Positions 1 through 9,765 of a stretch of 64,000 nucleotides of DNA are shown here, one piece after another. Under the pieces are notes generated by a model that did no database searches, was not told the DNA's origin, and saw only the letters and a program-made list of their open reading frames with translations. Location: contig NZ_PVTK01000005.1 of NCBI RefSeq assembly GCF_003002925.1, forward strand, positions 1 through 64,000. The letters run 5' to 3'. The first letter of the stretch is position 1, and each line of letters begins with the position of its first letter. The position numbers and the translations under genes were made by a program. Source of the DNA: Vreelandella songnenensis (GTDB lineage Bacteria; Pseudomonadota; Gammaproteobacteria; Pseudomonadales; Halomonadaceae).

Positions 1-84
1 AAGCTAGACCTGTTACCGCTCGACTTGCATGTGTTAAGCCTGCCGCCAGCGTTCAATCTGAGCCATGATCAAACTCTTCAGTTT
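1..84 (-). rRNA. rrs: 16S ribosomal RNA, 5' end only (partial)
   Basis: The reverse complement begins with the conserved 16S 5' end (AAACTGAAGAGTTTGATCAT), followed by the universal 27F region and the helix leading to the 'AACACATGCAAGTCGAGCGG' segment. Only the first 84 nucleotides lie in the window and the gene continues past position 1. The rRNA operon is transcribed away from tyrS in the same direction, as in Pseudomonas and related bacteria. The 5' end is placed by alignment with the E. coli mature end and could be off by a nucleotide or two. Confidence 0.95.
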
Positions 85-260
85 AAAATCATTGTAATCC
101 TTACGTGTTACCCGAAGGCAACAAAAGCGGATCAAACTTGGCTCAAGGTTCAAACGAATATACTGTGATACTCCGAAGAGTATCGCTGTGTTCGTCTGCC
201 TTGATATTTGGTGACTTGTCACCCTCATCGGCAAACGCCCACATGAATTACCTGATCAAA

Positions 261-272
261 TTGTTAAAGAGC
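261..272 (-). promoter_or_regulatory. rrn boxA antitermination element
   Basis: On the minus strand the leader reads GCTCTTTAACAA, matching the rRNA-operon boxA that binds NusB/NusE for antitermination. It lies about 180 nt upstream of the mature 16S end and downstream of both promoters, the expected place. The leader between about 85 and 330 otherwise holds no gene. Confidence 0.8.
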
Positions 273-335
273 GGTTTCGCTTGAAGAAAGCATCGACTCG
301 ATGACCGGAGCCGCTTGCCTCAGCGAGGAAAGCGT

Positions 336-363
336 ATTCTACGCATTTCCTGGTGTTTGTCAA
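336..363 (-). promoter_or_regulatory. rrn promoter P2 (sigma-70)
   Basis: Minus-strand -35 TTGACA (363-358) and -10 TAGAAT (341-336) are separated by 16 bp, giving a near-consensus promoter just upstream of the 16S leader. Transcription would start near 328. A perfect 7-bp inverted repeat (377-383 / 390-396, GATGTAG...CTACATC) sits just upstream of the -35 box and may be a protein-binding site. Confidence 0.8.
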
Positions 364-481
364 GGGCGTTGTTTTCGATGTAGAACCTGCTACATCCAAA
401 ACCGCTAACTACCTGACAAACCAAAGGTTTTCACCTTCATGCACCGCTGGTAACGCTTGGCGCCCCCGGCAGCGGATGCGT

Positions 482-510
482 ACTTTACGGATTCGCTGCC
501 GGTTGTGCAA
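482..510 (-). promoter_or_regulatory. rrn promoter P1 (sigma-70)
   Basis: Minus-strand -35 TTGCAC (510-505) and -10 TAAAGT (487-482) are separated by exactly 17 bp, about 30 nt beyond the tyrS stop codon. Tandem P1/P2 promoters are the usual arrangement for gammaproteobacterial rrn operons. The -10 box lies inside a perfect 9-bp inverted repeat (466-474 / 494-502). The hairpin has no following U-run, so it is not a good terminator for tyrS. Confidence 0.65.
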
Positions 511-538
511 GGCCTTTTTGCAAACAGGCTGAAAAAGT

Positions 539-1744
539 TCAGATAAGCGTTACGCGAGCGTAGCGCTTCTTGCCTGCCTGGATAACGTAGGCCTTGGCTG
601 TCGCCAGCATGGTGTCCTGAGCAACCACTTCACCATCGACCTTTACACTGCCGTTTTTCAGCATGTCCTTTGCCTGGGCGCTGTTCTTGGTCAGGCCCGA
701 ACGGTTGAGCACGGTAGCGATGGGCGCCTGCTCACTACCCTCGAAGTCCACCTCTACTTCCGGCAGGTCTTCCGGCAGTTCGCCATCGGCCAGCTGGTTG
801 CCCGCGGACTTGTGCGCATTGGCGGCCGCCTCATCGCCGTGGTAGCGGGCGATCAGCTCGCGGGCAAGCGCCATCTTCACGTCGCGCGGGTTCGCACCCT
901 GCTCGACACTCTGCTTGAGCGCATCGATTTCTTCATTGGATTTCAGCGAGAGCAGTTCAAAGTAGCGCCACATCAAACTGTCCGGCATGGAGACCAGCTT
1001 GTTGAACATCGAGCCCGGCGCTTCGTCGACGCCGACGTAGTTGCCGAGCGACTTCGACATCTTCTGCACGCCGTCCAGACCTTCCAGCAGCGGCATGGTG
1101 ATGACCACCTGAGGCTCCTGGCCGAAGTGCTTCTGAATCTCGCGCCCCATCAGCAGGTTGAACTTCTGGTCGGTGCCGCCGAGCTCGATATCCGCTTCAA
1201 GCGCGACGGAGTCGTAGCCCTGTACCAGCGGGTAGAGAAATTCGTGAATGGCGATCGGCTGGTTGGCCTTGTAGCGCTTCTCGAAGTCGTCACGCTCGAG
1301 CATACGCGCCACGGTGCTCTGCGCTGCCAGTTCGATCATCTTGGCCGCGGTCAGCTCGCCAAACCACTCGGCGTTGAAGCGCACCTCGGTCTTTTCAGGA
1401 TCCAGGATCTTGAATACCTGCTCTTTATAGGTCTCCGCGTTGGCCTTGACGTCCGCTTCGGTGAGGGGCTTGCGCGTCACGTTCTTGCCGGTCGGATCGC
1501 CAATGCGCCCGGTAAAATCACCGATAAGGAAAATCACGGTATGACCCAGGTCCTGAAACTGGCGCATCTTGGTGAGCAGCACGCTGTGACCCAGGTGCAG
1601 ATCGGGTGCAGTGGGGTCGAAGCCCGCCTTGATACGCAGCTTGCGCCCGGATTCGAGCTTCTTTCTCAGCTCGTCTTCCACCAGGATTTCATGCGTGCCG
1701 CGCGACAGCAGCGCTAGCGCCTGATCCACCTCATTCATTGCCAC
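539..1744 (-). CDS. tyrS: Tyrosine--tRNA ligase
   Basis: A 401-residue class I tyrosyl-tRNA synthetase, which activates tyrosine with ATP and charges tRNA-Tyr in the cytoplasm. The HIGH-type motif HLGH is at residues 50-53 and KMSKS at about 228-232. An S4-like RNA-binding domain forms the last 70 or so residues. The length fits the approximately 400-aa Pseudomonas type better than the 424-aa E. coli enzyme. Two ATGs are close together (1744 and 1738) and either could start translation. It is divergent from anmK and directly upstream of the rRNA operon, an order also found in Pseudomonas. Confidence 0.97.
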   Translation of the reverse strand: MAMNEVDQALALLSRGTHEILVEDELRKKLESGRKLRIKAGFDPTAPDLHLGHSVLLTKMRQFQDLGHTVIFLIGDFTGRIGDPTGKNVTRKPLTEADVKANAETYKEQVFKILDPEKTEVRFNAEWFGELTAAKMIELAAQSTVARMLERDDFEKRYKANQPIAIHEFLYPLVQGYDSVALEADIELGGTDQKFNLLMGREIQKHFGQEPQVVITMPLLEGLDGVQKMSKSLGNYVGVDEAPGSMFNKLVSMPDSLMWRYFELLSLKSNEEIDALKQSVEQGANPRDVKMALARELIARYHGDEAAANAHKSAGNQLADGELPEDLPEVEVDFEGSEQAPIATVLNRSGLTKNSAQAKDMLKNGSVKVDGEVVAQDTMLATAKAYVIQAGKKRYARVTLI

Positions 1745-1853
1745 TCTCCACTATAAACTTTGCCCGACAGGGCCTACAGATGAACAATAGCCGACGATGT
1801 TACCATGCCTCATGGCCCTGGTTGAGCCTTCGCCCCGCTTTGGATGACGCTTT

Positions 1854-3002
1854 ATGAAAACGCCCCCTGCCGCCACTCCGCTTTACTATATTGGCCTGAT
1901 GTCCGGCACCAGTCTGGATGGCATCGATGCCGCCCTGATTGCCATCGAACCCGCCGCGCCACCTCGACTGCTCGCGACTCACGCCGAACCCATGCCCTAT
2001 GCATTGCACGCCGCGCTTTTAACCCTGTGCCACGCCGAGCAGGCCGGTTTTGCTCAGCTCGCGGCGGCAGAAGATGCCTTTTGCCGACTGCAGGCTTTGG
2101 CTGTGCAGGCACTGCTCGATCAGCAGCGCCTTACGCCCGGTAACATCGAAGCTATCGGCAGCCACGGCCAGACCATCGAGCACGCCCCCGGCGGCCATCA
2201 AGGCGGCCCGTCCTACACCCTGCAACTGGATAACCCGAGCCTCTTGGCGGAACTTACCGGCTGCCGGGTCGTGGCTGATTTCCGCCGCCGCGATCTGGCC
2301 GCCGGCGGTCAGGCGGCGCCGCTTGCGCCCGCCTTTCACCAGGCGCTGTTTGGTCGGCAGAGCGCCGAGCAGCTGATTCTCAACCTGGGCGGCTTTGCCA
2401 ACGTGACCTGGCTGCCCCGCGATGCTGAGCAGGCCGTACTGGGATTTGATACCGGCCCGGCCAATGTGCTGCTGGACGCCTGGTTTGCCAGGCACGCTAG
2501 CAAGTGCGAGCGGTTCGATGAAAACGGTGCCTGGGCCGCCAGTGGAGAGATCGATCAAGCGCTGCTTTCGCGAATGCTGGCCGAGCCGTTCTTCACCCAG
2601 CCGCCACCGCGCAGCACCGGGCGTGAGCTGTTTCATCTGGACTGGTTAGCGCAACACCTGACCGGCGAAGAGGCACCGGCCAACGTGCAGGCAACGCTTG
2701 CCGAACTGACCGCGATCAGCATCGCCCAGGCAATAGGGCAGCTATTGCCACCGGGCGAAAGCCTTACCTTGATCACCTGCGGCGGCGGCGCTCATAACGG
2801 CTACCTGATGGCGCGTCTGGCGCACCACCTGCCCGGCGCCACGCTGACCTCGCCTGCCGCTCATGGCTGGCCGGAGGACTGGATTGAAGCCGGCGCCTTT
2901 GCCTGGCTTGCGCACCAGCGCCTGCACCATCTGCCGGGCAATCTGCCCTCGGTGACGGGTGCCCGGGGGCCGCGCGTACTGGGCGGCATCTATGCACCAT
3001 GA
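1854..3002 (+). CDS. anmK: Anhydro-N-acetylmuramic acid kinase
   Basis: A 382-residue member of the AnmK family. It phosphorylates and opens 1,6-anhydro-MurNAc released during cell-wall turnover, giving MurNAc-6-phosphate for peptidoglycan recycling. The N-terminal nucleotide-binding motif GLMSGTSLDGIDAAL (residues about 14-28) is diagnostic, and a second ASKHA motif (LGFDTGPANVLLD) lies mid-protein. The length is full for the family. In pseudomonads an M23 peptidase gene often sits between anmK and tyrS. Here the two genes are directly divergent, with 109 bp between the start codons. Confidence 0.95.
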   Translation: MKTPPAATPLYYIGLMSGTSLDGIDAALIAIEPAAPPRLLATHAEPMPYALHAALLTLCHAEQAGFAQLAAAEDAFCRLQALAVQALLDQQRLTPGNIEAIGSHGQTIEHAPGGHQGGPSYTLQLDNPSLLAELTGCRVVADFRRRDLAAGGQAAPLAPAFHQALFGRQSAEQLILNLGGFANVTWLPRDAEQAVLGFDTGPANVLLDAWFARHASKCERFDENGAWAASGEIDQALLSRMLAEPFFTQPPPRSTGRELFHLDWLAQHLTGEEAPANVQATLAELTAISIAQAIGQLLPPGESLTLITCGGGAHNGYLMARLAHHLPGATLTSPAAHGWPEDWIEAGAFAWLAHQRLHHLPGNLPSVTGARGPRVLGGIYAP

Positions 3003-3140
3003 AAAGACACCGCACAGGCCGCACAACCCGTATCATGCTGGAAACCGACACGAAAACGGCGTCCGATGCATTCCGCTTTGCCGAGAATGCCGCCTGTTCG
3101 TTAATATCCCTATCTATTTTATGCGGTGAGGTGCTTGAGC

Positions 3141-3845
3141 ATGACCGATAGCGCACTTCCAGCGTCGCTTGCCAGGGCGCGCGAACGCCTGAGCCAGGCG
3201 CTAAAAGAGGCAGGCCGTGCTAAAGACAGCGCGCACCTGCTGGCGGTGAGCAAGACCAAGCCTCCCGCCATGATTCGTCAGGCCTGGGAGCATGGGCAGC
3301 GGGCGTTTGGCGAAAACTACCTGCAGGAAGCCCTGGAAAAACAGGCGGAACTGGCAGATCTAACTGACATCGAGTGGCATTTCATTGGTCCGCTCCAGTC
3401 GAACAAGACCCGCGCGGTCGCGGAACACTTCGACTGGATGCACAGCGTGGACCGCTTGAAGATCGCCGCGCGGTTAAGCGAGCAGCGCCCCGACCACCTG
3501 GCGCCGCTGAATCTCTGCCTGCAGGTCAATATCAGCCGCGAGGACTCCAAGTCCGGCGTGATGCCCGAAGAGGCCGAGGCGCTTGCCATGGAAATCGCCA
3601 AGCTGCCCAACGTTCGGCTACGCGGCTTGATGGCCATTCCGGCACCGGCCGCCACGCGTGAGGCCCAGCGCGAACCGCTGGCGGCGCTGCGCGAGCTTCT
3701 GGCAGCTTTGCAGCAAGCCCTGCCTCAGGCGCCACTGGATACGCTTTCCATGGGCATGAGCGATGATCTGGAGGCCGCCGTGCTGGAAGGCGCCACGCTG
3801 GTACGCCTGGGCACCGCCATTTTTGGGGCGCGGGATACGCGCTGA
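3141..3845 (+). CDS. yggS: YggS/PLPHP family pyridoxal-phosphate homeostasis protein
   Basis: A 234-residue single-domain PLP-binding protein with the fold of the alanine racemase N-terminal domain. The family buffers free PLP and affects amino-acid metabolism, with no known enzymatic turnover. The PLP-lysine context LAVSKTKPP is near the N terminus, and the phosphate-binding end SMGMSDDLEAAV is near the C terminus. I chose the ATG at 3141 because GAGGTG (3129-3134) is a suitable ribosome binding site; a GTG at 3126 is in frame but overlaps it. It heads the conserved cluster yggS-proC-yggT-metX-metW. Positions 3003-3140 hold no gene. Confidence 0.93.
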   Translation: MTDSALPASLARARERLSQALKEAGRAKDSAHLLAVSKTKPPAMIRQAWEHGQRAFGENYLQEALEKQAELADLTDIEWHFIGPLQSNKTRAVAEHFDWMHSVDRLKIAARLSEQRPDHLAPLNLCLQVNISREDSKSGVMPEEAEALAMEIAKLPNVRLRGLMAIPAPAATREAQREPLAALRELLAALQQALPQAPLDTLSMGMSDDLEAAVLEGATLVRLGTAIFGARDTR

Positions 3846-3918
3846 TTCATTCACGCTATCTTCATTCATATCATGAAAGGCTGCCGGCGCAGCCCATTCA
3901 AACGAACAGGACACGAAC

Positions 3919-4743
3919 ATGGCGAGCAGGATCACTTTCATTGGTGCGGGTAATATGGCGAGCGCCATTATCGGCGGGCTGATCGACAGCGGCGTAGCGC
4001 CCACCGACATCACCGCTACGGCACCCAACGCAAGCGAGCTTACCTCCATCAAGGAGCGCCTGGGGATCAATACCCAGACCGACAACGCCGCCGCCGTCAA
4101 CGAGGCCGATGTAGTAGTACTGGCCGTCAAGCCGCAGATCATGCGCGCCGTGTGCGAAGAGCTCGCCCCCAGCATTCAACAGGCACGCCCGCTGATGATC
4201 TCCATTGCTGCAGGGCTCGACGCCGCCACTATCGACCAGTGGCTGGGCGGCAGCAATGCGCTGGTGCGCTGCATGCCCAACACCCCCTCTCTGGTAGGCA
4301 TTGGCGCCAGCGGCCTGTATGCCAACGCCGAGGTAAGCGAAGAGCAGCGCGCCCTGGCCACCCAGTTGATGGAAGCAGTGGGTATTGTCGAATGGGTCGA
4401 TGACGAAGCGCTTCTGGAAGCCGTGACCGCGGTTTCCGGCAGCGCCCCGGCCTACTTCTTCTTGATGTTTGAAGCCATGGAAGAGGCTGCGGTCAAACTG
4501 GGCCTGCCCGCTGAGACCGCCCGCCGCCTGGCGATTCAAACCGGGCTTGGCGCGTCGGCCATGGCCCAGCAGAGCGACCGCGACCCGGCCACGCTCAAGC
4601 AGAACGTCATGTCGCCGGGCGGCACTACCGAGCGCGCCATTGCGCACATGGAAGAGGCGCAGATGCGCACGATTGTTGCCGATGCCATGCAGGCCTGCGC
4701 CAAGCGTGCCCAGGAAATGGCCCGAGAACTGAGCGGTCACTGA
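3919..4743 (+). CDS. proC: Pyrroline-5-carboxylate reductase
   Basis: A 274-residue enzyme catalysing the last step of proline synthesis, the NAD(P)H reduction of 1-pyrroline-5-carboxylate. The dinucleotide-binding start ITFIGAGNMASAIIGG is at residues about 5-20. The family signature near the C terminus (VMSPGGTTERAI) is intact. Full length, with a GGACACGAAC leader before the ATG. It is co-directional with yggS (73 bp gap) and yggT (30 bp gap), the usual order in Pseudomonas-like bacteria. Proline is a compatible solute in halophiles, but nothing here shows special regulation. Confidence 0.97.
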   Translation: MASRITFIGAGNMASAIIGGLIDSGVAPTDITATAPNASELTSIKERLGINTQTDNAAAVNEADVVVLAVKPQIMRAVCEELAPSIQQARPLMISIAAGLDAATIDQWLGGSNALVRCMPNTPSLVGIGASGLYANAEVSEEQRALATQLMEAVGIVEWVDDEALLEAVTAVSGSAPAYFFLMFEAMEEAAVKLGLPAETARRLAIQTGLGASAMAQQSDRDPATLKQNVMSPGGTTERAIAHMEEAQMRTIVADAMQACAKRAQEMARELSGH

Positions 4744-4773
4744 ACACTACTTTAACGAGACGGAGAATCATCC

Positions 4774-5367
4774 ATGGGCAACCAACTGGGCAGTGCCGGG
4801 TTAATGCTGGTCAACTCGCTGATCAACATTTACCTGTTCCTACTGATGCTGCGCTTTCTGCTGCAGGCATCCCGCGCCGACTACTACAACCCGCTGAGCC
4901 AGACGGTGGTCAAGATCACCCAGCCGGTGGTGGGGCCTTTTCAGAGTTTTCTGGGCCCGGTGGCCGGGCGCTTTGATCTGGCCACCCTCGCCGCGGGTTT
5001 CGTGTTGAAGGTAGCCAGCATGATCGCCATCTTCATGGTGATTGGTTACGGCATGCCACCGATTGCCGGGCTTTTGATCGCCGGTGTAGCCGCACTCGCC
5101 AATGCGATCCTCAAGATCTACTTCTTTGCCCTGATCGTGATGATCATTCTGAGCTGGGTGGCGCCCAATGCAAGTCATCCCGCAGCACTGCTGGTCATGC
5201 AACTGGTCGAACCCATCATGGCTCCTGTGCGCCGTGTGATTCCGCCGCTTGGCATGATTGACCTGTCGCCGATTGTGGTATTTATCACCATCAATCTTAT
5301 CGATGGATTCGTGATTGGCTCGCTGATTCGCGCAGCCGGCATTTCCGGTGCGCTGGTAGGCCTTTAA
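4774..5367 (+). CDS. yggT: YggT family integral membrane protein
   Basis: A 197-residue membrane protein with two tandem YggT repeats. Hydrophobic spans lie at roughly residues 8-28, 65-115 and 120-195. Each repeat includes the recurrent pattern '[15 protein letters not shown]' or its second-half equivalent '[18 protein letters not shown]'. The biochemical function is not established; family members have been linked to osmotic or turgor-related phenotypes. It is in the conserved yggS-proC-yggT run, 44 bp before metX. Confidence 0.9.
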   Translation: MGNQLGSAGLMLVNSLINIYLFLLMLRFLLQASRADYYNPLSQTVVKITQPVVGPFQSFLGPVAGRFDLATLAAGFVLKVASMIAIFMVIGYGMPPIAGLLIAGVAALANAILKIYFFALIVMIILSWVAPNASHPAALLVMQLVEPIMAPVRRVIPPLGMIDLSPIVVFITINLIDGFVIGSLIRAAGISGALVGL

Positions 5368-5411
5368 GGCTCGTTTCAGCTACCCACACATCAGCAGGAC
5401 TAACGCTTTCG

Positions 5412-6593
5412 ATGCCCGACTCAGATACGCTTGCCTTTGCTGACCGACCAGCGGACTCCGTTGGTCTTGTCACGCCGCATATTGCGCAGTTCGACACGCC
5501 GCTCGCCCTTGCCTGCGGCAAGGTGCTGCCGGAATACGAGCTGATTTACGAGACTTACGGCACGCTCAACGCCGAGCGCAGCAACGCCGTACTGATCTGC
5601 CACGCGCTCTCCGGCCACCACCATGCAGCGGGCTACCACAGCCCGGCTGACCGCAAGCCCGGCTGGTGGGATGCGCACATCGGCCCTGGCAAACCGATCG
5701 ATACCAACCGCTTTTTTGTCGTATCGCTCAATAACCTCGGCGGCTGCCACGGCAGTACCGGACCGGTCAGCCATAATCCGGAAACTGGCCGCCAGTGGGG
5801 CCCGGACTTTCCCATGGTCACGGTGAGCGACTGGGTCGCAAGCCAGGCCCGCCTTGCCGACCACCTGGGTATCGAACGCTGGGCGGCGGCGGTGGGCGGC
5901 AGCCTCGGCGGCATGCAGGTGCTTCAGTGGACCATCACCTACCCCGAGCGGGTGGCCAATGCCGTGGTGATTGCAGCAACGCCCAGGCTATCGGCGCAGA
6001 ACATCGCGTTCAACGAAGTGGCTCGCCAGGCCATCCGCTCCGACCCGGAGTTCTTTGGCGGCTGGTACGCCGAACACGACACGGTACCCAAGCGCGGGCT
6101 GAAGCTGGCGCGCATGGTGGGGCATATCACTTACCTGTCAGAAGACGCCATGGGCAGCAAGTTTGGCCGCGACCTTCGAAGCGAAGACCTGAGCTTCGGC
6201 TTTGACGTCGAGTTCCAGGTGGAGTCCTACCTGCGCTATCAGGGCGACACCTTCTCGACCGCCTTCGATGCCAACACCTACCTGCTGATGACCAAGGCGC
6301 TGGATTACTTCGACCCGGCCGCCGCCGCTGACGGCGACCTGGCGCAGGCGCTGGCCCCGGCACAGTGCCCGTTTCTGATTGTCAGCTTCACCACCGACTG
6401 GCGGTTTCCACCGGCCCGCTCCCGCGAGCTGGTGGATGCACTGGTGCGGGCGGGCAAGGCCGTCAGCTACGCCAATATCGAATCACCCCACGGCCACGAT
6501 GCGTTCCTGTTGCCGGAGCCACGCTATGAGGCGCTGTTCAGCGCGTTCATGAACCGCACCGCCCGTGAGCTTGGCCTGGAGGAGACCCGTTGA
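5412..6593 (+). CDS. metX: Homoserine O-acyltransferase MetX (probably succinyltransferase)
   Basis: A 393-residue alpha/beta-hydrolase enzyme that acylates homoserine at the start of methionine synthesis. The nucleophile elbow GGSLGGMQ, the catalytic Asp in TTDWRFPP and the His in [10 protein letters not shown] are all present. The motif [14 protein letters not shown] resembles that of Pseudomonas MetX enzymes, which use succinyl-CoA, rather than acetyl-CoA enzymes with the CHALTG type; that substrate call is an inference. The TGA stop overlaps the metW ATG (TGATG), indicating translational coupling. Confidence 0.93.
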   Translation: MPDSDTLAFADRPADSVGLVTPHIAQFDTPLALACGKVLPEYELIYETYGTLNAERSNAVLICHALSGHHHAAGYHSPADRKPGWWDAHIGPGKPIDTNRFFVVSLNNLGGCHGSTGPVSHNPETGRQWGPDFPMVTVSDWVASQARLADHLGIERWAAAVGGSLGGMQVLQWTITYPERVANAVVIAATPRLSAQNIAFNEVARQAIRSDPEFFGGWYAEHDTVPKRGLKLARMVGHITYLSEDAMGSKFGRDLRSEDLSFGFDVEFQVESYLRYQGDTFSTAFDANTYLLMTKALDYFDPAAAADGDLAQALAPAQCPFLIVSFTTDWRFPPARSRELVDALVRAGKAVSYANIESPHGHDAFLLPEPRYEALFSAFMNRTARELGLEETR

Positions 6594-7192
6594 TGCGCGC
6601 CGACCTTGAACTGATCTACGACTGGGTGCCCCAGGGTGCCCATGTACTGGACCTCGCCTGCGGCGACGGGGCGCTGCTGGAAAGCCTGGCCCGCGACAAG
6701 AACGTAACCGGCTATGGGCTGGAGATCGACCCACAAGGCATCACCCAGTGCGTGGCACGCGGAGTCAGCGTGATCGAGCACAACCTGGATGACGGGCTGG
6801 GCAGCTTTGGCGACCGCAGCTACGATCAGGTGATCATGACCCAGGCGCTTCAGGCGCTGCGCCGCCCGGACAGAATGCTCGACGAGATGCTGCGCGTCGC
6901 CGACGAGGGCATCATCACCTTTCCCAACTTCGCCTACTGGCGCCACCGGGTTTATCTTGGCCTGCGCGGCTACATGCCGGTATCCAAGTCGCTGCCCCAC
7001 GCCTGGTACGACACACCCAACATCCACCTGTCGACCTTCAACGACTTCGAGCAGCTGTGCCGTGAAAAGGGCCTGGTGATCGTGGACCGCGCGGTGGGCG
7101 TGGGGGAGCGTCGCGGGCACTGGACCTCGAAGTGGTGGCCCAACCTGTTCGGCGAGATCGCCATCTTCCGCGTACGCCGTCGCGAGCGCTAA
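6593..7192 (+). CDS. metW: Methionine biosynthesis protein MetW
   Basis: A 199-residue SAM-dependent methyltransferase-fold protein. The motif I region VLDLACGDGALLESL is at residues about 18-32. MetW is always found beside MetX, and the two form a functional pair in homoserine acylation in pseudomonads. I take the ATG at 6593, which overlaps the metX stop; a TTG three bases earlier is less likely. The 3' end overlaps the convergent sfsA gene by 4 bp. Confidence 0.93.
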   Translation: MRADLELIYDWVPQGAHVLDLACGDGALLESLARDKNVTGYGLEIDPQGITQCVARGVSVIEHNLDDGLGSFGDRSYDQVIMTQALQALRRPDRMLDEMLRVADEGIITFPNFAYWRHRVYLGLRGYMPVSKSLPHAWYDTPNIHLSTFNDFEQLCREKGLVIVDRAVGVGERRGHWTSKWWPNLFGEIAIFRVRRRER

Positions 7193-7947
7193 AGACGTAC
7201 CGGCAAGGAGCGCTCGAGGGCAATGCCCGACGGCGCTCCATCTTTCCACTCGATGCCCACCCCATAGGCCAGCACCTCCACCCCCTGAGCCGCGGCGCTG
7301 TGAAGGCCCGCCGCGTAGGCGGGGTCGATATGCGTGGCCGGCCCCACGTCGGCAATACCCTCGTGAGCGACACAGAACACCAGCACTGCTCGCTCGCCTT
7401 CCCGCGCCAGCGCCTCCAGCGCCTGCAAATGCTTGAGTCCCCGCGTACTGACGGAGGCGGGAAAGTAGCCGTGTCCGTCGTCCTCCTTGAGCGTGACCTG
7501 CTTGACCTCGATAAAGGCACGCCGCCCGCTTGCCTCGTCCTCCAGCAGGAAATCCAGCCGCGATTCGCCCACTTTCACCTCGCGACGCAGGTGTGAATAG
7601 CCCGCCAGCGCGTCAAGCCTTCTCGCCTCCAGCGCCGTCTCGACGATGCGGTTGGCGCGTCCGGTATGAATCGAAGCCATCACCGTCTTGCCACTTTCGT
7701 CGGGCAGCTCGATCAGCTCCCAGGTCCAGGCAAGCCGGCGCTTGGGGTTATCGCTGGGCGACAGCCATACCCGGCAGCCGGGTACGTTGACGCTTTTCAT
7801 CGAGCCGGTATTGGGGCAGTGCGCGACCACTTCACGGCCGTCGTCCAGCAAGATATCGGCAAGAAAGCGCTTGTAACGACGCAGCAGAATGCCGGGCACC
7901 AGGGCTTTATAAGGTAACGCACAGCGTAACGGCGAGGTCAGGCTCAT
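7189..7947 (-). CDS. sfsA: DNA/RNA nuclease SfsA family protein
   Basis: A 252-residue SfsA family protein. E. coli SfsA was named 'sugar fermentation stimulation'; the C-terminal half has a PD-(D/E)XK-like nuclease core, here DFLLEDEASGRRAFIEVKQV. The N-terminal OB-like part (RYKRFLADILLDDG) and the motif HCPNTGSMKSV are typical. The start ATG overlaps the stop of the upstream aminotransferase gene (ATGA), so the two are translationally coupled. Physiological role unclear. Confidence 0.92.
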   Translation of the reverse strand: MSLTSPLRCALPYKALVPGILLRRYKRFLADILLDDGREVVAHCPNTGSMKSVNVPGCRVWLSPSDNPKRRLAWTWELIELPDESGKTVMASIHTGRANRIVETALEARRLDALAGYSHLRREVKVGESRLDFLLEDEASGRRAFIEVKQVTLKEDDGHGYFPASVSTRGLKHLQALEALAREGERAVLVFCVAHEGIADVGPATHIDPAYAAGLHSAAAQGVEVLAYGVGIEWKDGAPSGIALERSLPVRL

Positions 7948-9104
7948 AGCCGCCCCACGAAACGGGTAATCCGCGCCACGGCCTCTTCCAGGCGGGCGAC
8001 ATCATTGGTAAACGCAATGCGCACGTGGTGCTCACCGCCGCGTACGGCGAAATCGATACCCGGGGTAATCGCCACATTCTCCTCTTCCAGCAGCCGCTGG
8101 CAGAAAGCTTGGCTATCGCGGCTGTAGCGTGAAATATCCAGCCAGACGTAAAACGCGCCCTGGGGCGGCAAATCCGGCGCAAGCCCAAGCGTTGCCAGCC
8201 CGTCGAGCAGCACCTGGCGACGCTTCGCAAGTAGTTCACGGCGTTGCTCAAGGATTGCTCGGCACTCAGGGGTAAACGCGGCAAGCGCCGCGTGCTGGGA
8301 GGGCGTGGTCGCGGCCAGAAAGACATTCTGGGCAAGCCTTGTCAACGGCTCGACCGCGCGCTGCGGGGCCACCAGCCAGCCCAGGCGCCAGCCGGTCATG
8401 CCGAAGTATTTCGAAAAGCTGTTCACCACGAAGGCGTCGCTGGAAAGCGAGGTTGCCGACAGCGGCGCATCGTCGTAATTGAGCCCCTGGTAGATCTCAT
8501 CGACGATTACCTCCCCTGCGCGACGGGCCACGGCGTCGAGCACCTCCGTAAGCTGCCCGGCACTCAAGGTATGCCCGGTCGGGTTGGAGGGTGAGGCGAG
8601 CATCGCCAGGCGCGTAGTGTCGCGCCAGTGGCGTTCGATCAGCGCGGCATCCAACTGCCAGCCGCTTTCACGGCCCACCGGTACCGCGTCGATCTCGGCA
8701 CCGGCCAGGGCCATGAAGTGGCGGTTGCAGGGGTAGTTGGGGTCGGCCATCAGCGCCCGGTCGCCGCTCTCGACCAGCAGTTGGCTTGCCAGCAGCAGCG
8801 CGCCGGAAGCGCCGGGGGTTACCAGAATGCGCGAAGGGTCTACCTCGGCATTGAAGTGCTCGGCGTAGTGTTCGGCAATCGCTTCGCGCAGGGCCGAAAG
8901 ACCAGCGGCCGGCGTATAGCGGGTCTGGCCACGCGCCAGGGCCTGCTGGCCCGCCGCGATGACCGGCTCGGGGGTGGGAAAGTCCGGCTCGCCGACTTCA
9001 AGATGAATAACGTCATGCCCGGCCGCTTCACGCGCCTGGGCCATTTCCAGTAAGTGCATCACGCGAAAAGGCGCCACGCGGCTGACTCGTGAATTCCAGG
9101 CCAT
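7944..9104 (-). CDS. PLP-dependent class I/II aminotransferase
   Basis: A 386-residue fold-type I aminotransferase of the AspC/AlaA/MalY-like group. The PLP-binding lysine is in SFSKYFGMTGWRLGW, preceded by the conserved SPSNPTG motif and the Asp-containing VIVDEIYQGL. The substrate cannot be fixed from sequence. I chose the ATG at 9104 (protein starts MAWNSRV) because AAAGGAG lies 7 nt upstream; the longer version starting at 9134 lacks this. Orthologues sit beside sfsA and dksA in Pseudomonas too, so the neighbourhood is conserved. Confidence 0.9.
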   Translation of the reverse strand: MAWNSRVSRVAPFRVMHLLEMAQAREAAGHDVIHLEVGEPDFPTPEPVIAAGQQALARGQTRYTPAAGLSALREAIAEHYAEHFNAEVDPSRILVTPGASGALLLASQLLVESGDRALMADPNYPCNRHFMALAGAEIDAVPVGRESGWQLDAALIERHWRDTTRLAMLASPSNPTGHTLSAGQLTEVLDAVARRAGEVIVDEIYQGLNYDDAPLSATSLSSDAFVVNSFSKYFGMTGWRLGWLVAPQRAVEPLTRLAQNVFLAATTPSQHAALAAFTPECRAILEQRRELLAKRRQVLLDGLATLGLAPDLPPQGAFYVWLDISRYSRDSQAFCQRLLEEENVAITPGIDFAVRGGEHHVRIAFTNDVARLEEAVARITRFVGRL

Positions 9105-9289
9105 AACGGCTCCTTTGGCTTGCAGGATTAACACATGACCCAGGCCCTGAAAATGCTAGGACCATAGTCGAAAGCGCACTATTATGCTTGCAACGAGAAC
9201 GTTTTTCAGCTAAACAAGCATCCCTTTGGCGTGAGATCGTGGCACACGCTCATGGTCGATCAGCAGTCACACATGTAAGGGGCAATCCC

Positions 9290-9727
9290 ATGCCAGTAGC
9301 GGAAAAGAAACCGGAAGCGACCAAGTCCTTCACCCCGTATGAGCCGGCACCGGGTGAAGAGTACATGAACGATAAGCAGTTGGCGCACTTTCGCCAGCTG
9401 CTGTTGGACTGGAAGCAAGACCTCATGGAAGAGGTGGACCGCACCGTGCGCCACCTACAGGAAGACGCCAACAACTACGCCGACCCCGCCGACCGGGCAA
9501 CGCAGGAAGAAGGCTTCAGCCTTGAGCTGCGCACGCGTGACCGCGAACGCAAGCTGCTCAAGAAAATCAACGAGACCATCGAGAATATCGATGACGACGA
9601 TTACGGCTTCTGTGAAGCGTGTGGCGTTGAAATCGGCATTCGCCGTCTCGAAGCCAGGCCAACGGCGACGCTGTGCGTCGACTGCAAGACCCTGGCCGAG
9701 CTTAAAGAGAAGCAGCTGGGCGGCTAG
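9290..9727 (+). CDS. dksA: RNA polymerase-binding transcription factor DksA
   Basis: A 145-residue secondary-channel factor that works with ppGpp to control rRNA and amino-acid promoters. The coiled-coil tip residues of the DxxDxA motif are D65, D68 and A70. The four zinc cysteines are C108, C111, C129 and C132. I chose the ATG at 9290, which follows AAGGGG at a good distance; an upstream in-frame extension to 9188 reads through non-conserved residues. A strong terminator follows at once, so dksA is probably mainly monocistronic. Confidence 0.97.
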   Translation: MPVAEKKPEATKSFTPYEPAPGEEYMNDKQLAHFRQLLLDWKQDLMEEVDRTVRHLQEDANNYADPADRATQEEGFSLELRTRDRERKLLKKINETIENIDDDDYGFCEACGVEIGIRRLEARPTATLCVDCKTLAELKEKQLGG

Positions 9728-9765
9728 GCAGGCGGGTCAAACCACCTGAACGCTAGCGCTGAAGG

